From Lucifugimonas sp038150225 (GTDB lineage: Bacteria > Chloroflexota > Dehalococcoidia > Lucifugimonadales > Lucifugimonadaceae): a DNA stretch of 64,000 bases. The DNA is taken from NCBI GenBank assembly GCA_038150225.1, contig JAYQWG010000001.1, forward strand, positions 1 to 64,000. The letters run 5' to 3'. The notes below the pieces were generated by a model. The model worked only from the letters and a program-made list of their open reading frames with translations, was not told the DNA's origin and did no database searches. Shown in pieces: positions 34,242 to 42,560 of the stretch. The translations under genes and the position numbers were made by a program. The first letter of the stretch is position 1. Every line of letters begins with the position of its first letter.

Positions 34242-35747
34242 ATGCCAGATCACATACTCGTTATTGACCAGGGGACCACATCGACTCGCGCCATCGTTTT
34301 CAATCGAGAAGCCGAGCCGGTCGGAACTGCCCAGGTTGAACTTACACAGCACTTTCCTCAACCGGGATGGGTCGAACACGATCCAATAGAAATCGCAGAA
34401 GCTGCGGTTACCGTTAGCAAGCAGGCGATTTCGAGATCAGGACTTGCCCCCTCCGACATTGCCGCTATTGGCATTACTAATCAGCGTGAAACGACGGTTC
34501 TCTGGGAACGGGACACAGGTCGACCGTTAGCCAATGCAATCGTGTGGCAGGATCGCCGTACCTCTGAAATTTGCCGAGATATTGCGAAAGGTGAGCACGC
34601 CGGTTCGATCAGGCAAGTGACTGGTCTCGTTGTCGACCCGTATTTCAGTGCCACCAAGTTGATGTGGTTGCTGGCGACGATTCCAGACGGACAGGCTCGT
34701 GCAGAAACCGGTGAACTTTGCTTTGGGACGGTCGATTCATGGCTTCTGTGGCACCTGACGTCAGGCCGCGTACACGCCACAGACGCGACAAACGCATCTC
34801 GGACGATGCTTCTGAACCTCCACGATCTGAACTGGGATCCAGAAATGTTGCGGTTGTTCGACATTCCTGAGCAAATGCTTCCGGAGGTCAAACGGACTGC
34901 TGACGATTTCGGTGACACCGACAAGTCGATTTTCGGCGTTGAGATTCCCGTAACTGCAATGGCAGGTGATCAGCATGCCGCTCTATACGGTCAGACTTGC
35001 TTCAAGAATGGGCAGGTCAAGTGCACTTACGGTACCGGCGCATTCGTTCTCGCCAACCGCGGCACTACAGTTCCACTACCGGGTGGGAACGATGACCACG
35101 CCGGTCTGATTGCTACTCTCGGATTCCAAATCGGTTCGAGAAAACACTACGCGATCGAAGGATCTGTTTTCGTTACAGGTGCCACAGTGCAGTGGTTGCG
35201 TGACGGTCTTGGGATTATTTCTAACGCGATCGAAACGAACGATATGGCATTAATGGCAGGCTCAAATGAAGGCGTTTACTTCGTGCCTGCTTTCGTCGGG
35301 CTTGGTGCTCCTCATTGGCAACCCCACGCTTCGGCATCTATCACCGGTATGACCCGGGGCACGAACCAGAACCACATTGTTCGAGCGGCGCTCGAATCGA
35401 CGGCATACCAGGTCAAGGACGTGGTCGACGCTATGGAATCAGGTCGTGCGTCATCCAATCAACCACTTCGTGCCGACGGTGGTCAGAGCAACAACCCTTT
35501 CGTTATGCAGTTCCAGGCCGACATACTTGATCGTCCGGTCGAGGTAGCAGGGGTTGCCGAAACCACTGCACTTGGCGCCGCTTTCCTTGCCGGGCGCGGT
35601 ATCGGAATGTGGAAGTCAGAGTCCGAAATCGAATCGCTCTGGAAACCTTCGGCGGTTTACGAGCCGTCAATGAGTGACTCACAACGAAGCTCGCTCTATG
35701 CCGGGTGGCTGGATACTGTGCGACGTGCGAGCCAGCGGGAGCTATAG
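34242..35747 (+). CDS. glpK: Glycerol kinase
   Basis: A 501-residue FGGY-family kinase that phosphorylates glycerol to sn-glycerol 3-phosphate with ATP. The phosphate loop is VIDQGTTSTRAIVF. QHFPQPGWVEHDP and NQRETTVLWE are glycerol kinase hallmarks. The substrate region is TDATNASRTMLLNL, and FGGY signature 2 is in AALESTAYQVKDVVDAM, with RADGGQSNNPFVMQ as the ADP-binding end. Full length. The glycerol facilitator and glycerol-3-phosphate dehydrogenase genes are not adjacent. plsY and a glycerophosphodiesterase elsewhere in the window use the same metabolite pool. Confidence 0.95.
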   Translation: MPDHILVIDQGTTSTRAIVFNREAEPVGTAQVELTQHFPQPGWVEHDPIEIAEAAVTVSKQAISRSGLAPSDIAAIGITNQRETTVLWERDTGRPLANAIVWQDRRTSEICRDIAKGEHAGSIRQVTGLVVDPYFSATKLMWLLATIPDGQARAETGELCFGTVDSWLLWHLTSGRVHATDATNASRTMLLNLHDLNWDPEMLRLFDIPEQMLPEVKRTADDFGDTDKSIFGVEIPVTAMAGDQHAALYGQTCFKNGQVKCTYGTGAFVLANRGTTVPLPGGNDDHAGLIATLGFQIGSRKHYAIEGSVFVTGATVQWLRDGLGIISNAIETNDMALMAGSNEGVYFVPAFVGLGAPHWQPHASASITGMTRGTNQNHIVRAALESTAYQVKDVVDAMESGRASSNQPLRADGGQSNNPFVMQFQADILDRPVEVAGVAETTALGAAFLAGRGIGMWKSESEIESLWKPSAVYEPSMSDSQRSSLYAGWLDTVRRASQREL

Positions 35748-35756
35748 ACAGTTCAG

Positions 35757-36629
35757 TTGATTCTTGTAATCGGTGCAACAGGCTTGATCGGCGGATTGGT
35801 CGCGAAGGGATTGCTGACGCGAGGTCAATCGATTCGATTGCTTGTTCGTGACGAGTCCAAAGCGCGAAACCTATTTCCTGGCGATATCGCTGAGATTGTC
35901 CGGGGTGACTACGACGACCCTGAGTCGCTTCGACGAGCACTATCGGGATGCGACTCACTGTTTCTCGTATCTGCTGACAATCCACGACAGGTACAGCAGG
36001 AACAAAAAGCAGCCTCAATTGCAGTCGAGCAAGGCGTGACCCACATCGTGAAGCTTTCATCTAGCGATGCCGGCCAAAGACCCTACAACTGGAGCGTGGC
36101 GCACGCGGCCATTGAGGAGCACATACGGAACCTGGATGTCAGTTTCAGTTTTCTCAGACCACACTTTTTCATGAGTAATTACTTTTCGCTGCTCAGAAGA
36201 ACGCTCGACTGCAATCACCGGCTCAGAGTTTCGGCTGGCAATGGACGAATCACTGCCATAGACCCGTTCGATATTGGTGAGTGTGCTGCTGAGCTTCTTT
36301 CGAATCAAACGCCATTGAACGACCACGCGCTTATGGTTGGACCAGGTGACCTGACGATGACACAAGTCGCATCAAGCATCTCGGACGCCACGAGCATGCC
36401 GGTCGAATTCGTAGACGTGGATCCTACTAAATACGAAGCCGAGTTGATTGCAGAATCACCCGAGTCAGGTCAGGACGTTGCCGACGTGTACCGGGAGGTA
36501 CGAGACGGCACGATGGTGGTTCAGTCTGATTGGGTGTCGAAAATCCTGGGTCGGCAACCTCGGGCGTTCGTCGATTTCGCGCAGGACAACAAACAATCAC
36601 TGATCGATGCTCTGAACATTCAGCGTTGA
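35757..36629 (+). CDS. NmrA-like NAD(P)-binding protein (atypical SDR)
   Basis: A 290-residue atypical short-chain dehydrogenase of the NmrA/isoflavone-reductase-like group. The N-terminal Rossmann motif is VIGATGLIGG, the NADP-sensing strand VRDESKARNLF, and SLFLVSADNPRQVQQEQKAA is typical of the quinone-reductase-like (QOR2) branch. It lacks the classical YxxxK. Members are NADPH-dependent quinone or flavin reductases or redox sensors. It begins at TTG nine bases after the glpK stop, so it is probably co-transcribed with glpK. Confidence 0.82.
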   Translation: MILVIGATGLIGGLVAKGLLTRGQSIRLLVRDESKARNLFPGDIAEIVRGDYDDPESLRRALSGCDSLFLVSADNPRQVQQEQKAASIAVEQGVTHIVKLSSSDAGQRPYNWSVAHAAIEEHIRNLDVSFSFLRPHFFMSNYFSLLRRTLDCNHRLRVSAGNGRITAIDPFDIGECAAELLSNQTPLNDHALMVGPGDLTMTQVASSISDATSMPVEFVDVDPTKYEAELIAESPESGQDVADVYREVRDGTMVVQSDWVSKILGRQPRAFVDFAQDNKQSLIDALNIQR

Positions 36630-36714
36630 TCCTGCCGAAAAACTCCCAACGGCACTGAACAACTGCTAGTCTTCCGCCAGCTTGAAAGCAGGTAGCGTTT
36701 CGGAGGCGAGATTT

Positions 36715-37755
36715 ATGTACGTTGGAACCCAGGTAGCAGCACGGAATGACGCGGACTTCGAACAGTGGGCACAACTAGGAGTTGTGAACGTTTGCTCAGA
36801 CCCTCCAGGTAACCCGCATGATTGGACCAAGCAAACGCTGGCAGATCACAAGGAAAAAGTGAATTCCTACGGGATCGAACTCGATATGGTTCAGATTCCG
36901 ATCTCATCACGACCTCTGGACGAGTCTCAATCTCCGCACATTATGCTCGGCAAAAGCCCTGAACGAGACCAGGAAATTGAATCGATCCAGCAAATTATCC
37001 AGTGGTGCGGTGAAGTTGGTATTCCTGCGGTCAAGTACAACATGAACATCATTGGAATCCCTCGCTCCGAGCGAGAGGCTGGTAGAGGTGGTGCCTCTGC
37101 CTCCACGTTCCGATGGACAAAGATGAACCAGGACGACCCACCAACCATTGCTGGTGAGGTTAGCGAGGACGAGTTCTGGGAGCGAATCGACTACTTCCTG
37201 GCTCGTGCTGTACCGACTGCCACGTCGTCAAAAGTCAGGATGGCGTGCCACCCACATGACCCTTACACACCACCGGGCTACCGAGGTGTAACTCGTGTAC
37301 TTGGAACGGTTGATGGACTAAAGAAGTTTGTGCAAATGCACGAAAGTCCGTACCACGGACTCAACTTCTGCCAGGGAACCGTTACTGAAATGCTTGATGA
37401 CCCGGGTAAGGAAATCGCCGATGTAATTCGATGGTTCGGATCACGTGAAAAGATTTTCAACGTTCACTTCCGAAACATCCGTGGTCACAAACTCGACTTC
37501 ATGGAAACGTTCCCGGACGAGGGCAGCATCGATTTCAGCGAGATCATCAAGGTCTACCAGGAAGTCGGCTACAAATACATGCTGATGCCTGACCACGTGC
37601 CGTGGATCAGCGGTCCTGACCCACAGGGCACGGCGTTTGCATTCTGCTACGGCTACATCACCGCTCTCTTGCAGTCGATTGACGAACCACGCAAGCAGCC
37701 TTACGTGATCAAAGAGCCTGGCACTCACCCAACCGCAAAACAGCAGGAACGCTAG
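36715..37755 (+). CDS. UxuA-like mannonate dehydratase (TIM-barrel)
   Basis: A 346-residue xylose-isomerase-like TIM-barrel protein matching the mannonate dehydratase (UxuA) family. Characteristic segments are VGIPAVKYNMNIIG, ACHPHDPYTPPGYRG, LNFCQGTVTEM, NVHFRNIRGHKLDFMET and MLMPDHVPWI, which supply the metal ligands His, Cys, His and Asp of this family. It dehydrates D-mannonate to 2-keto-3-deoxygluconate in hexuronate catabolism. It is shorter than E. coli UxuA and may use another acid sugar. The ATG with GGAGG eight bases upstream is chosen. It ends with a hairpin. Together with the ManD-like gene it gives two unrelated folds potentially doing similar chemistry. Confidence 0.85.
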   Translation: MYVGTQVAARNDADFEQWAQLGVVNVCSDPPGNPHDWTKQTLADHKEKVNSYGIELDMVQIPISSRPLDESQSPHIMLGKSPERDQEIESIQQIIQWCGEVGIPAVKYNMNIIGIPRSEREAGRGGASASTFRWTKMNQDDPPTIAGEVSEDEFWERIDYFLARAVPTATSSKVRMACHPHDPYTPPGYRGVTRVLGTVDGLKKFVQMHESPYHGLNFCQGTVTEMLDDPGKEIADVIRWFGSREKIFNVHFRNIRGHKLDFMETFPDEGSIDFSEIIKVYQEVGYKYMLMPDHVPWISGPDPQGTAFAFCYGYITALLQSIDEPRKQPYVIKEPGTHPTAKQQER

Positions 37756-37770
37756 TCGGGCTTGATCTGA

Positions 37771-37801
37771 AATCCCCTCTCTGACTAACGGAGAGGGGAT
37801 T
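37771..37801 (+). terminator. Hairpin between UxuA-like and APH-like genes
   Basis: A perfect 11-bp stem (AATCCCCTCTC with its complement) closes a 9-nt loop. No T run follows, and the next ATG comes 11 nt later. It could attenuate or stabilise transcripts or shield the next ribosome binding site. Confidence 0.5.
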
Positions 37802-37812
37802 GGTAAAACGAA

Positions 37813-38691
37813 ATGGTGCTTTCAGCAGAGGAGTTCGTCGAGAATCTTCGGAAAGCGGATTTCGCTATCGAAGATTGGTCTGCGCTCGCGAGCGGACGGA
37901 ACAATCTCGCGATCCTTGCCAACGGTGAATGGGTACTCAGAACGGCGATTTACGGTGAAGAATCCGCACGTTTTGAGATCGAAGTAGACGTTCTAAGAAG
38001 AATCCATGAACGTCTGCCTGTCCAGTCTCCGCATCCAGAACTCGTGATAGAAGTTCACGGTTGTCTATCGCCAGTGATGGGTTACAGATTTATCCCGGGA
38101 ACGATTCTCAAGCGGGCTCAAATAAGTCAGTTCGATGGCTCTAAACGACGGAGGCTGGGCAACGAACTTGGTCGGATACTAACGAGGCTCCACTCGATTA
38201 CACCCGAGCAAATGTCTGCGTCGAAAGCACAATGGTCTGATACGCCAAATCAATGGAATGAGCTGTTGGACGATTCCGTGCGATTGCTAAAGCCACGTGT
38301 CGAGTCGGATGTCTGGAATCGGATTCGTCGCAAGCTCAAGAAATCTTTGTCCAAAATCAATCGTTTCGAGTTCGAACCAGTTCTACGGCACGGAGATTTT
38401 GGTTCCGGAAACTTCGTATTCGACGATAAGGGTCGAATCGTCGGACTGATCGACTTCGACAGCGTCGGATTCGGAGATCCAGCAATTGACGTTGCTGGCG
38501 TGATTTCATCCACAACCCCACCGGACCTCCTGCTCGAATCGATGTCCCAAACGTACCTTTTGACCGATGAAATCATCGAGCGCGCCCGTACCTACCGAGA
38601 GACATTTCCATTGCAACAAGCATTGCTGGGAGCGAGAACTGACGATGAAATCGCCATTGAAGACGGCTTAGATGGCTACCTTGGTGCGTGA
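37813..38691 (+). CDS. Aminoglycoside phosphotransferase (APH)-family kinase
   Basis: A 292-residue protein-kinase-fold phosphotransferase. The catalytic loop is RHGDFGSGNF (D195, N200), the metal-binding segment LIDFDSVGFGDPAID (D214/D216), and the N-lobe has EWVLRTA where a lysine is usual. The family phosphorylates sugars, homoserine, choline, methylthioribose or antibiotics. Here a metabolite kinase is more likely than resistance. The hairpin just before its ATG suggests separate or attenuated expression from the dehydratase upstream. It precedes the OsmC-like gene on the same strand by 45 nt. Confidence 0.83.
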   Translation: MVLSAEEFVENLRKADFAIEDWSALASGRNNLAILANGEWVLRTAIYGEESARFEIEVDVLRRIHERLPVQSPHPELVIEVHGCLSPVMGYRFIPGTILKRAQISQFDGSKRRRLGNELGRILTRLHSITPEQMSASKAQWSDTPNQWNELLDDSVRLLKPRVESDVWNRIRRKLKKSLSKINRFEFEPVLRHGDFGSGNFVFDDKGRIVGLIDFDSVGFGDPAIDVAGVISSTTPPDLLLESMSQTYLLTDEIIERARTYRETFPLQQALLGARTDDEIAIEDGLDGYLGA

Positions 38692-38736
38692 TACCTTTGA
38701 ATGGGCGGCAGAGCAGACTAGTAGAAGGAATACAGG

Positions 38737-39240
38737 GTGGCGAACTCCGATCATATAGATGACCCGGTTGCGTACCGGTCGCACGTTCGAATCGAGCGAG
38801 TAAAGGGGCCTATCAGGCGAGCCTTCGTACCGGCTCATGAAGGTCCAGTGATGCTGGGCGTTCACTCTGAAGTTGCTGAGCACTACGGAGTCGATAACAA
38901 CGTCGTTGATCCATATACGACGACCCTCGATTATGTGGTCACTGCCGTAGCCGGTTGAATGACCGGAACATTTGGTGGAGCCCTTGAGGCTCGCGGGATT
39001 CCGGCAGGAGATGGCTACCTTTCGTCACAGTCCGCTGGTGAGCTTGAGAAAGACAATGGCACGCTCGTAATCAAGCGCGTCAAAGTGAAGTACACATTGA
39101 ACGTTGCGGCAGATTTGCTAGCTGAAAAGCGAGACGCGATCGATCGAGCATTCAAGGTTCATCCGGGTTCATGCCCGGTCTACAAAACTGTTCACACCTC
39201 CATCGATATCTCGAAAGAACTCGAGATAGTCGAGACGTAA
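38737..39240 (+). CDS. OsmC-family protein with in-frame TGA, candidate selenoprotein
   Basis: One frame of 168 codons broken only by TGA at codon 74 (38956-38958). Before it: HVRIERVKGPIRRAF and PYTTTLDYVVTAVAG. After it: MTGTFGGALEARGIP, then LVIKRVKVKYTLNV and VHPGSCPVYKTV. This is the full OsmC/Ohr-like fold. In the family the motif reads A-x-A-x-C-M-T, with the peroxidatic cysteine exactly where the TGA stands; the second catalytic cysteine is present (C146). Read with Sec at 74 the protein has normal length (167). A nested stem-loop begins 5 nt after the TGA. OsmC proteins reduce organic peroxides; Sec forms of OsmC-like proteins are known from marine metagenomes. Without Sec insertion a 73-residue fragment plus a 93-residue fragment (ATG directly after the TGA) would result. 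GTG start, AAGGAA upstream. Confidence 0.85.
38963..39004 (+). promoter_or_regulatory. Candidate bacterial SECIS element
   Basis: The outer stem is CCGGAA (38963-38968) with TTCCGG (38999-39004). The inner stem is GAGCC (38978-38982) with GGCTC (38988-38992), closing a 5-nt loop CTTGA. The apical loop starts 24 nt after the TGA, within the range of bacterial SECIS hairpins. The expected G among the first two loop bases is not present (G is fourth), which lowers certainty. Confidence 0.6.
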
Positions 39241-39341
39241 ACGCTTTTCGTCGCGTATTTGGCGTCTCTTGAACGAAATTGTGGGGACGTGATTCGGTCA
39301 GCGCACTCAAATCTCAGTGAGCGGAGGAAATTGGGGGCGCT

Positions 39342-39839
39342 ATGACGCAATCGTCAGGTAGTGGTTTTTACAGCAGCGAGTGGTTGGACTCTCGGCTGTT
39401 ACACGTGATTTTCCAGGTACTGCACATTTTCTCTGCGGTAATCCTGATTGGTGTTCCGTTTGTAGTCAGGTACGTCGCGATTCCGAACGTTGACGGCGCC
39501 ACGGCAGAAGAAATCGTCAAAGACTTCTACTCAGTTTGGCCCCTGATTGTGGCGGTTGTTCTATTTATGAGCGGATTTTTCAACTTCATGTTTGCCAACC
39601 GTGGTTCAGGTAACACGTTCCTCGGAAGTTTCTTATCACGCTTCGGGATAGCCGTGATCATCAAGATTGCTCTGCTACTGGTAATCGATGTGATCAGTAT
39701 TGGTCTCCGCACAAGCGAAGACATGAGGGCCGATCACGAAATGTGGTTGATCACCCTGATGACTCTCGGTCTAGTAGCTCTGATCATCGCCACCGTTCTT
39801 CATCGAGGAAACCTCGAGATCAAATCGAACTCCCAGTAG
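39342..39839 (+). CDS. Four-helix membrane protein, DUF2269/CopD-like
   Basis: A 165-residue integral membrane protein with four helices (about 18-45, 66-85, 100-122, 135-155). The first contains a histidine in LHIFSAVILIGVPFV, the pattern seen in DUF2269 and CopD-like small membrane proteins, some of which bind heme or copper. The function is not established. The ATG is preceded by a G-rich stretch (GGGGGCG), and GGAGG lies further upstream. A strong terminator follows, closing the plus-strand run that starts at glpK. Confidence 0.75.
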   Translation: MTQSSGSGFYSSEWLDSRLLHVIFQVLHIFSAVILIGVPFVVRYVAIPNVDGATAEEIVKDFYSVWPLIVAVVLFMSGFFNFMFANRGSGNTFLGSFLSRFGIAVIIKIALLLVIDVISIGLRTSEDMRADHEMWLITLMTLGLVALIIATVLHRGNLEIKSNSQ

Positions 39840-39858
39840 TTTTTCTAAACACTAAAAG

Positions 39859-39888
39859 AAAAGCCCGACCAAACGGTCGGGCTTTTTT
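39859..39888 (+). terminator. Rho-independent terminator
   Basis: A perfect 12-bp stem (AAAAGCCCGACC and its complement) with an AAAC loop, followed by six T. Because the stem begins with AAAA it can act in both directions, and it also ends the convergent ManD-like gene. Confidence 0.93.
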
Positions 39889-40003
39889 ATTTATCTTTTC
39901 CCCGCTGAACGGGGAGAGTTAGAGGGGAGAATTCCTGCGATGCGTGACTCAAGGACAAATGTCCGCCCGGTCACTAACGAAACGGAACGCCACGAGCCAA
40001 AGC

Positions 40004-41302
40004 TTACGGCTTGACCATCGAACCATCGGCTCGTCGGACTGTGTCCCAAGCCCCGCCGAACTCTCGTTCCTTGAACGGGAACTTGGCTGCCATCTCTTCA
40101 TCAATGTCGATTCCAAGACCTGGCTTGCCGTTCGACCACATCATGCCGTCCTTCAACGTAGGCATGCCAGGGAACATTTCTCGGGTTCGCTCGCCTGGGA
40201 TAGCTGCTTCCTGAATACCGAAGTTGTAGGCGTTGAGGTTCAACATCAGGTTTGCTGCGTGACCAACTGGTGAAGTGTCGCCCGGTCCGTGCCATGCGGT
40301 TCGGACGTTGTAGAGCTCACCCATTGCAGTAATCTTCTTCGCAGGAGTAATTCCGCCCATTTGCGACATGTGGATTCGAATGAAGTCCATGAGTCGGTTC
40401 TGGATCATCGGGATCACTTCGTGTGGGCTGTTGTGGAGCTCACCCATTGCGATTGGGGTCGCGCACTGCTCTCGGACCATCTTGAAGTAAGCCTGGTCTT
40501 CAGGACTGAAGAGATCTTCGAGGAAGAACAGCTGGTACTTCTCGACTTCCTTTGCGAACCAAACACCGAGGATCGGTGGAATTCGCTCGTGAACGTCGTG
40601 AAGGATTTCCAAGCCGTATCCAAATCGTCCACGAATGTACTCAAATAGACCTAGCGCTGAACGCATGTAGGGCTTTGGCTCGAACACTCCACCTGGGTGG
40701 GCGTAGAGCTTGTTAGGGTCGTAATCACGCAGCCATGTCGTAGCGGCGATCGGACCTTGCGTGGTGTCTCGGTTTCCAGCTGTTTCGGATCCTGCTGACG
40801 CACCCTTGTTTCCGTAGGTAGCGTACCCAGGAGTCGACATTTGAACTCGGACGTGGTGGAAGCCCTGTTCAACGAACGCCTGGACCTTGTCTCCAACTTC
40901 CTCGTGAGATTCACCGGAAGTGTGAACGTAAACCGGGGCTGCTTCACGTGCTCGACCGCCAAGGAGGTCGTATACCGGCATGTTCGCCATCTTGCCTTTG
41001 ATGTCCCAGAGAGCCTGGTCAACACCGGAAAGCGCGTTGTTCAGCACCGGCCCGTTTCGCCAGTACGACGAAACGTAGGACGACTGCCAGATGTCCTCAA
41101 TGTCGGCGACGTTGCGGCCGATCAGGAAAGGCCTCAAGTAGTCATCAACAGCTGCTTTAACTGCAGTCGGGCGCTGGGTGAAGGTTGCACAACCAAGTCC
41201 GTAGAGATCAGGCTCAGAAGTTTCAATCTTGACGATTACCAGCCGAATGTTGTCCGGCTCGGTCATGATCGTCTTGATATCTCGAATAGTTACGTTGCTC
41301 AT
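40004..41302 (-). CDS. ManD/RspA-type mannonate dehydratase, enolase superfamily
   Basis: A 432-residue enolase-superfamily enzyme of the ManD (RspA) subgroup. Ligands are D236 and H238 (ILHDVHERIP), E262 (FFLEDLF) and E288 (MGELHNSP). H338 lies in the diagnostic AWHGPGDTSPVGHAAN, and VYVHTSGES and NFGIQEA are further ManD hallmarks. High-activity ManD converts D-mannonate to 2-keto-3-deoxygluconate. Low-activity members act weakly on gluconate or mannonate and have unknown roles; the sequence alone does not choose. It is monocistronic, with the UxuA-like gene 2.2 kb away. No ribosome binding site is seen at the ATG. Confidence 0.9.
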   Translation of the reverse strand: MSNVTIRDIKTIMTEPDNIRLVIVKIETSEPDLYGLGCATFTQRPTAVKAAVDDYLRPFLIGRNVADIEDIWQSSYVSSYWRNGPVLNNALSGVDQALWDIKGKMANMPVYDLLGGRAREAAPVYVHTSGESHEEVGDKVQAFVEQGFHHVRVQMSTPGYATYGNKGASAGSETAGNRDTTQGPIAATTWLRDYDPNKLYAHPGGVFEPKPYMRSALGLFEYIRGRFGYGLEILHDVHERIPPILGVWFAKEVEKYQLFFLEDLFSPEDQAYFKMVREQCATPIAMGELHNSPHEVIPMIQNRLMDFIRIHMSQMGGITPAKKITAMGELYNVRTAWHGPGDTSPVGHAANLMLNLNAYNFGIQEAAIPGERTREMFPGMPTLKDGMMWSNGKPGLGIDIDEEMAAKFPFKEREFGGAWDTVRRADGSMVKP

Positions 41303-41524
41303 GAATGATTCGATTTCGACGTTCGCGGGTAGATGAAAATACGCCGACCGAGGTCAGCGGCAACGAATTGTACCCGCGGGTTTGGCGGTTTGAAGGTGTG
41401 GACAGATATCTATCCGGTATCGTCGAGAACTGACACGCTAGCGTTTGTTCACAAAGAGTTGGGGAAGAATCGACTGGATTCATGAAGGTCTGAGACTTGA
41501 TCGACTTCGGGGAGGTGATTCAAA

Positions 41525-42454
41525 TTGAACTTACTCGTAAATGGTGGGACCAAATTTATCGGGCGCGCGGTAGTCGAAAGAGCCGTTGAGTTAGGGCATC
41601 TGGTTGCTGTCTATCACCGTGGTGAAACCGAGCCATCTGACATTCCTGAAGTGCGTCACATACACGGCGACAACGCGCACATTTCCGATCAAATTGGTGC
41701 AATCAGGGAATTTCAACCTGATGCGGTGATCGATGCGACTCAGTTTGACGAACCAAGAACAAGAGCAGTGATCGACGCGTTGACTGGTGTCGTGGACAGG
41801 TATGTTCTGGTGAGCAGTATGGACGTTTATTTGGCTTACGGGAGGTTGCACCGAACGGAGCCTGGACCGTATCAACAGACTCCACTGACGGAAGATAGTG
41901 AGTTGCGAACAAAGCCGGGGTTCGGACTCACGGAAGAAATCGATAACTTGCACGTCGAAAGAGTCGCGTTGAAACAAAATGCGCTAGATGTGACTATCGC
42001 CCGCTTGCCCGGTGTATTTGGTCCGAACGACTATCAACGTCGAGTTGGATCCATGATTGAGGCCCTACAGGATTCAGGCAGCGAATACCGAATGTACACG
42101 ACGCTGGCCAATTTTCACTGGACTTGGGGCTACGTACACAACATCGCAGACATGTTGATTGAGTGCGCGTTGGATAGTCGGTCTGGAACTCGCATTTACA
42201 ATCTCGGGTATTCCGAGACCCTGAGTCGCATGCAGATGTACCAGCTAGTTGCCGAGACCATCGGGTGGAACGGGCAGATCGTTTCTTCCGAAGAGGGAAC
42301 TGAGGTGCCGACGCAAGATTATGACCAGCAATGGAGTTCCGATATATCAAAGTTTCTGAATGATTTCGATTACACGGATAGGTTCTCAATCGAAGAGGCA
42401 GTCCGATTGACGGTTGAGCACATTAAAGCGCATGGCACTAGCGAGTACGACTAA
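41525..42454 (+). CDS. NAD-dependent epimerase/dehydratase-like protein (atypical SDR)
   Basis: A 309-residue extended/atypical SDR. The Rossmann motif is LLVNGGTKFIGRAVV, then DAVIDATQFDEPRT, RYVLVSSMDVY, and RLPGVFGPNDYQRR, all as in epimerases. The region where YxxxK is expected reads EEIDNLHVERVAL and has no Tyr-Lys pair. It resembles the CSP41-like and other atypical branches that bind nucleotide or RNA without classical catalysis. The TTG start is fixed by GGAGGT eight bases upstream. It stands alone between two minus-strand genes. Confidence 0.82.
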   Translation: MNLLVNGGTKFIGRAVVERAVELGHLVAVYHRGETEPSDIPEVRHIHGDNAHISDQIGAIREFQPDAVIDATQFDEPRTRAVIDALTGVVDRYVLVSSMDVYLAYGRLHRTEPGPYQQTPLTEDSELRTKPGFGLTEEIDNLHVERVALKQNALDVTIARLPGVFGPNDYQRRVGSMIEALQDSGSEYRMYTTLANFHWTWGYVHNIADMLIECALDSRSGTRIYNLGYSETLSRMQMYQLVAETIGWNGQIVSSEEGTEVPTQDYDQQWSSDISKFLNDFDYTDRFSIEEAVRLTVEHIKAHGTSEYD

Positions 42455-42522
42455 AGACACCCCAAAGGTCCCTCCAGCAAGGTCGGGACATTGCGAGGAA
42501 AAGGTCGGCAACTTCACAAGTT

Positions 42523-42546
42523 GTCATCCTGAGCTTGTCGAAGGAC
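42523..42546 (+). repeat. Dispersed GTCATCCTGAGC repeat, copy A
   Basis: GTCATCCTGAGCTTGTCGAA followed by GGAC, between the epimerase-like and NHL-repeat genes. A close variant occurs at 45204. Short intergenic elements with this core are common in many environmental bacterial genomes. Function is unknown. Confidence 0.7.
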
Positions 42547-42560
42547 GACTATTCGCCAGC

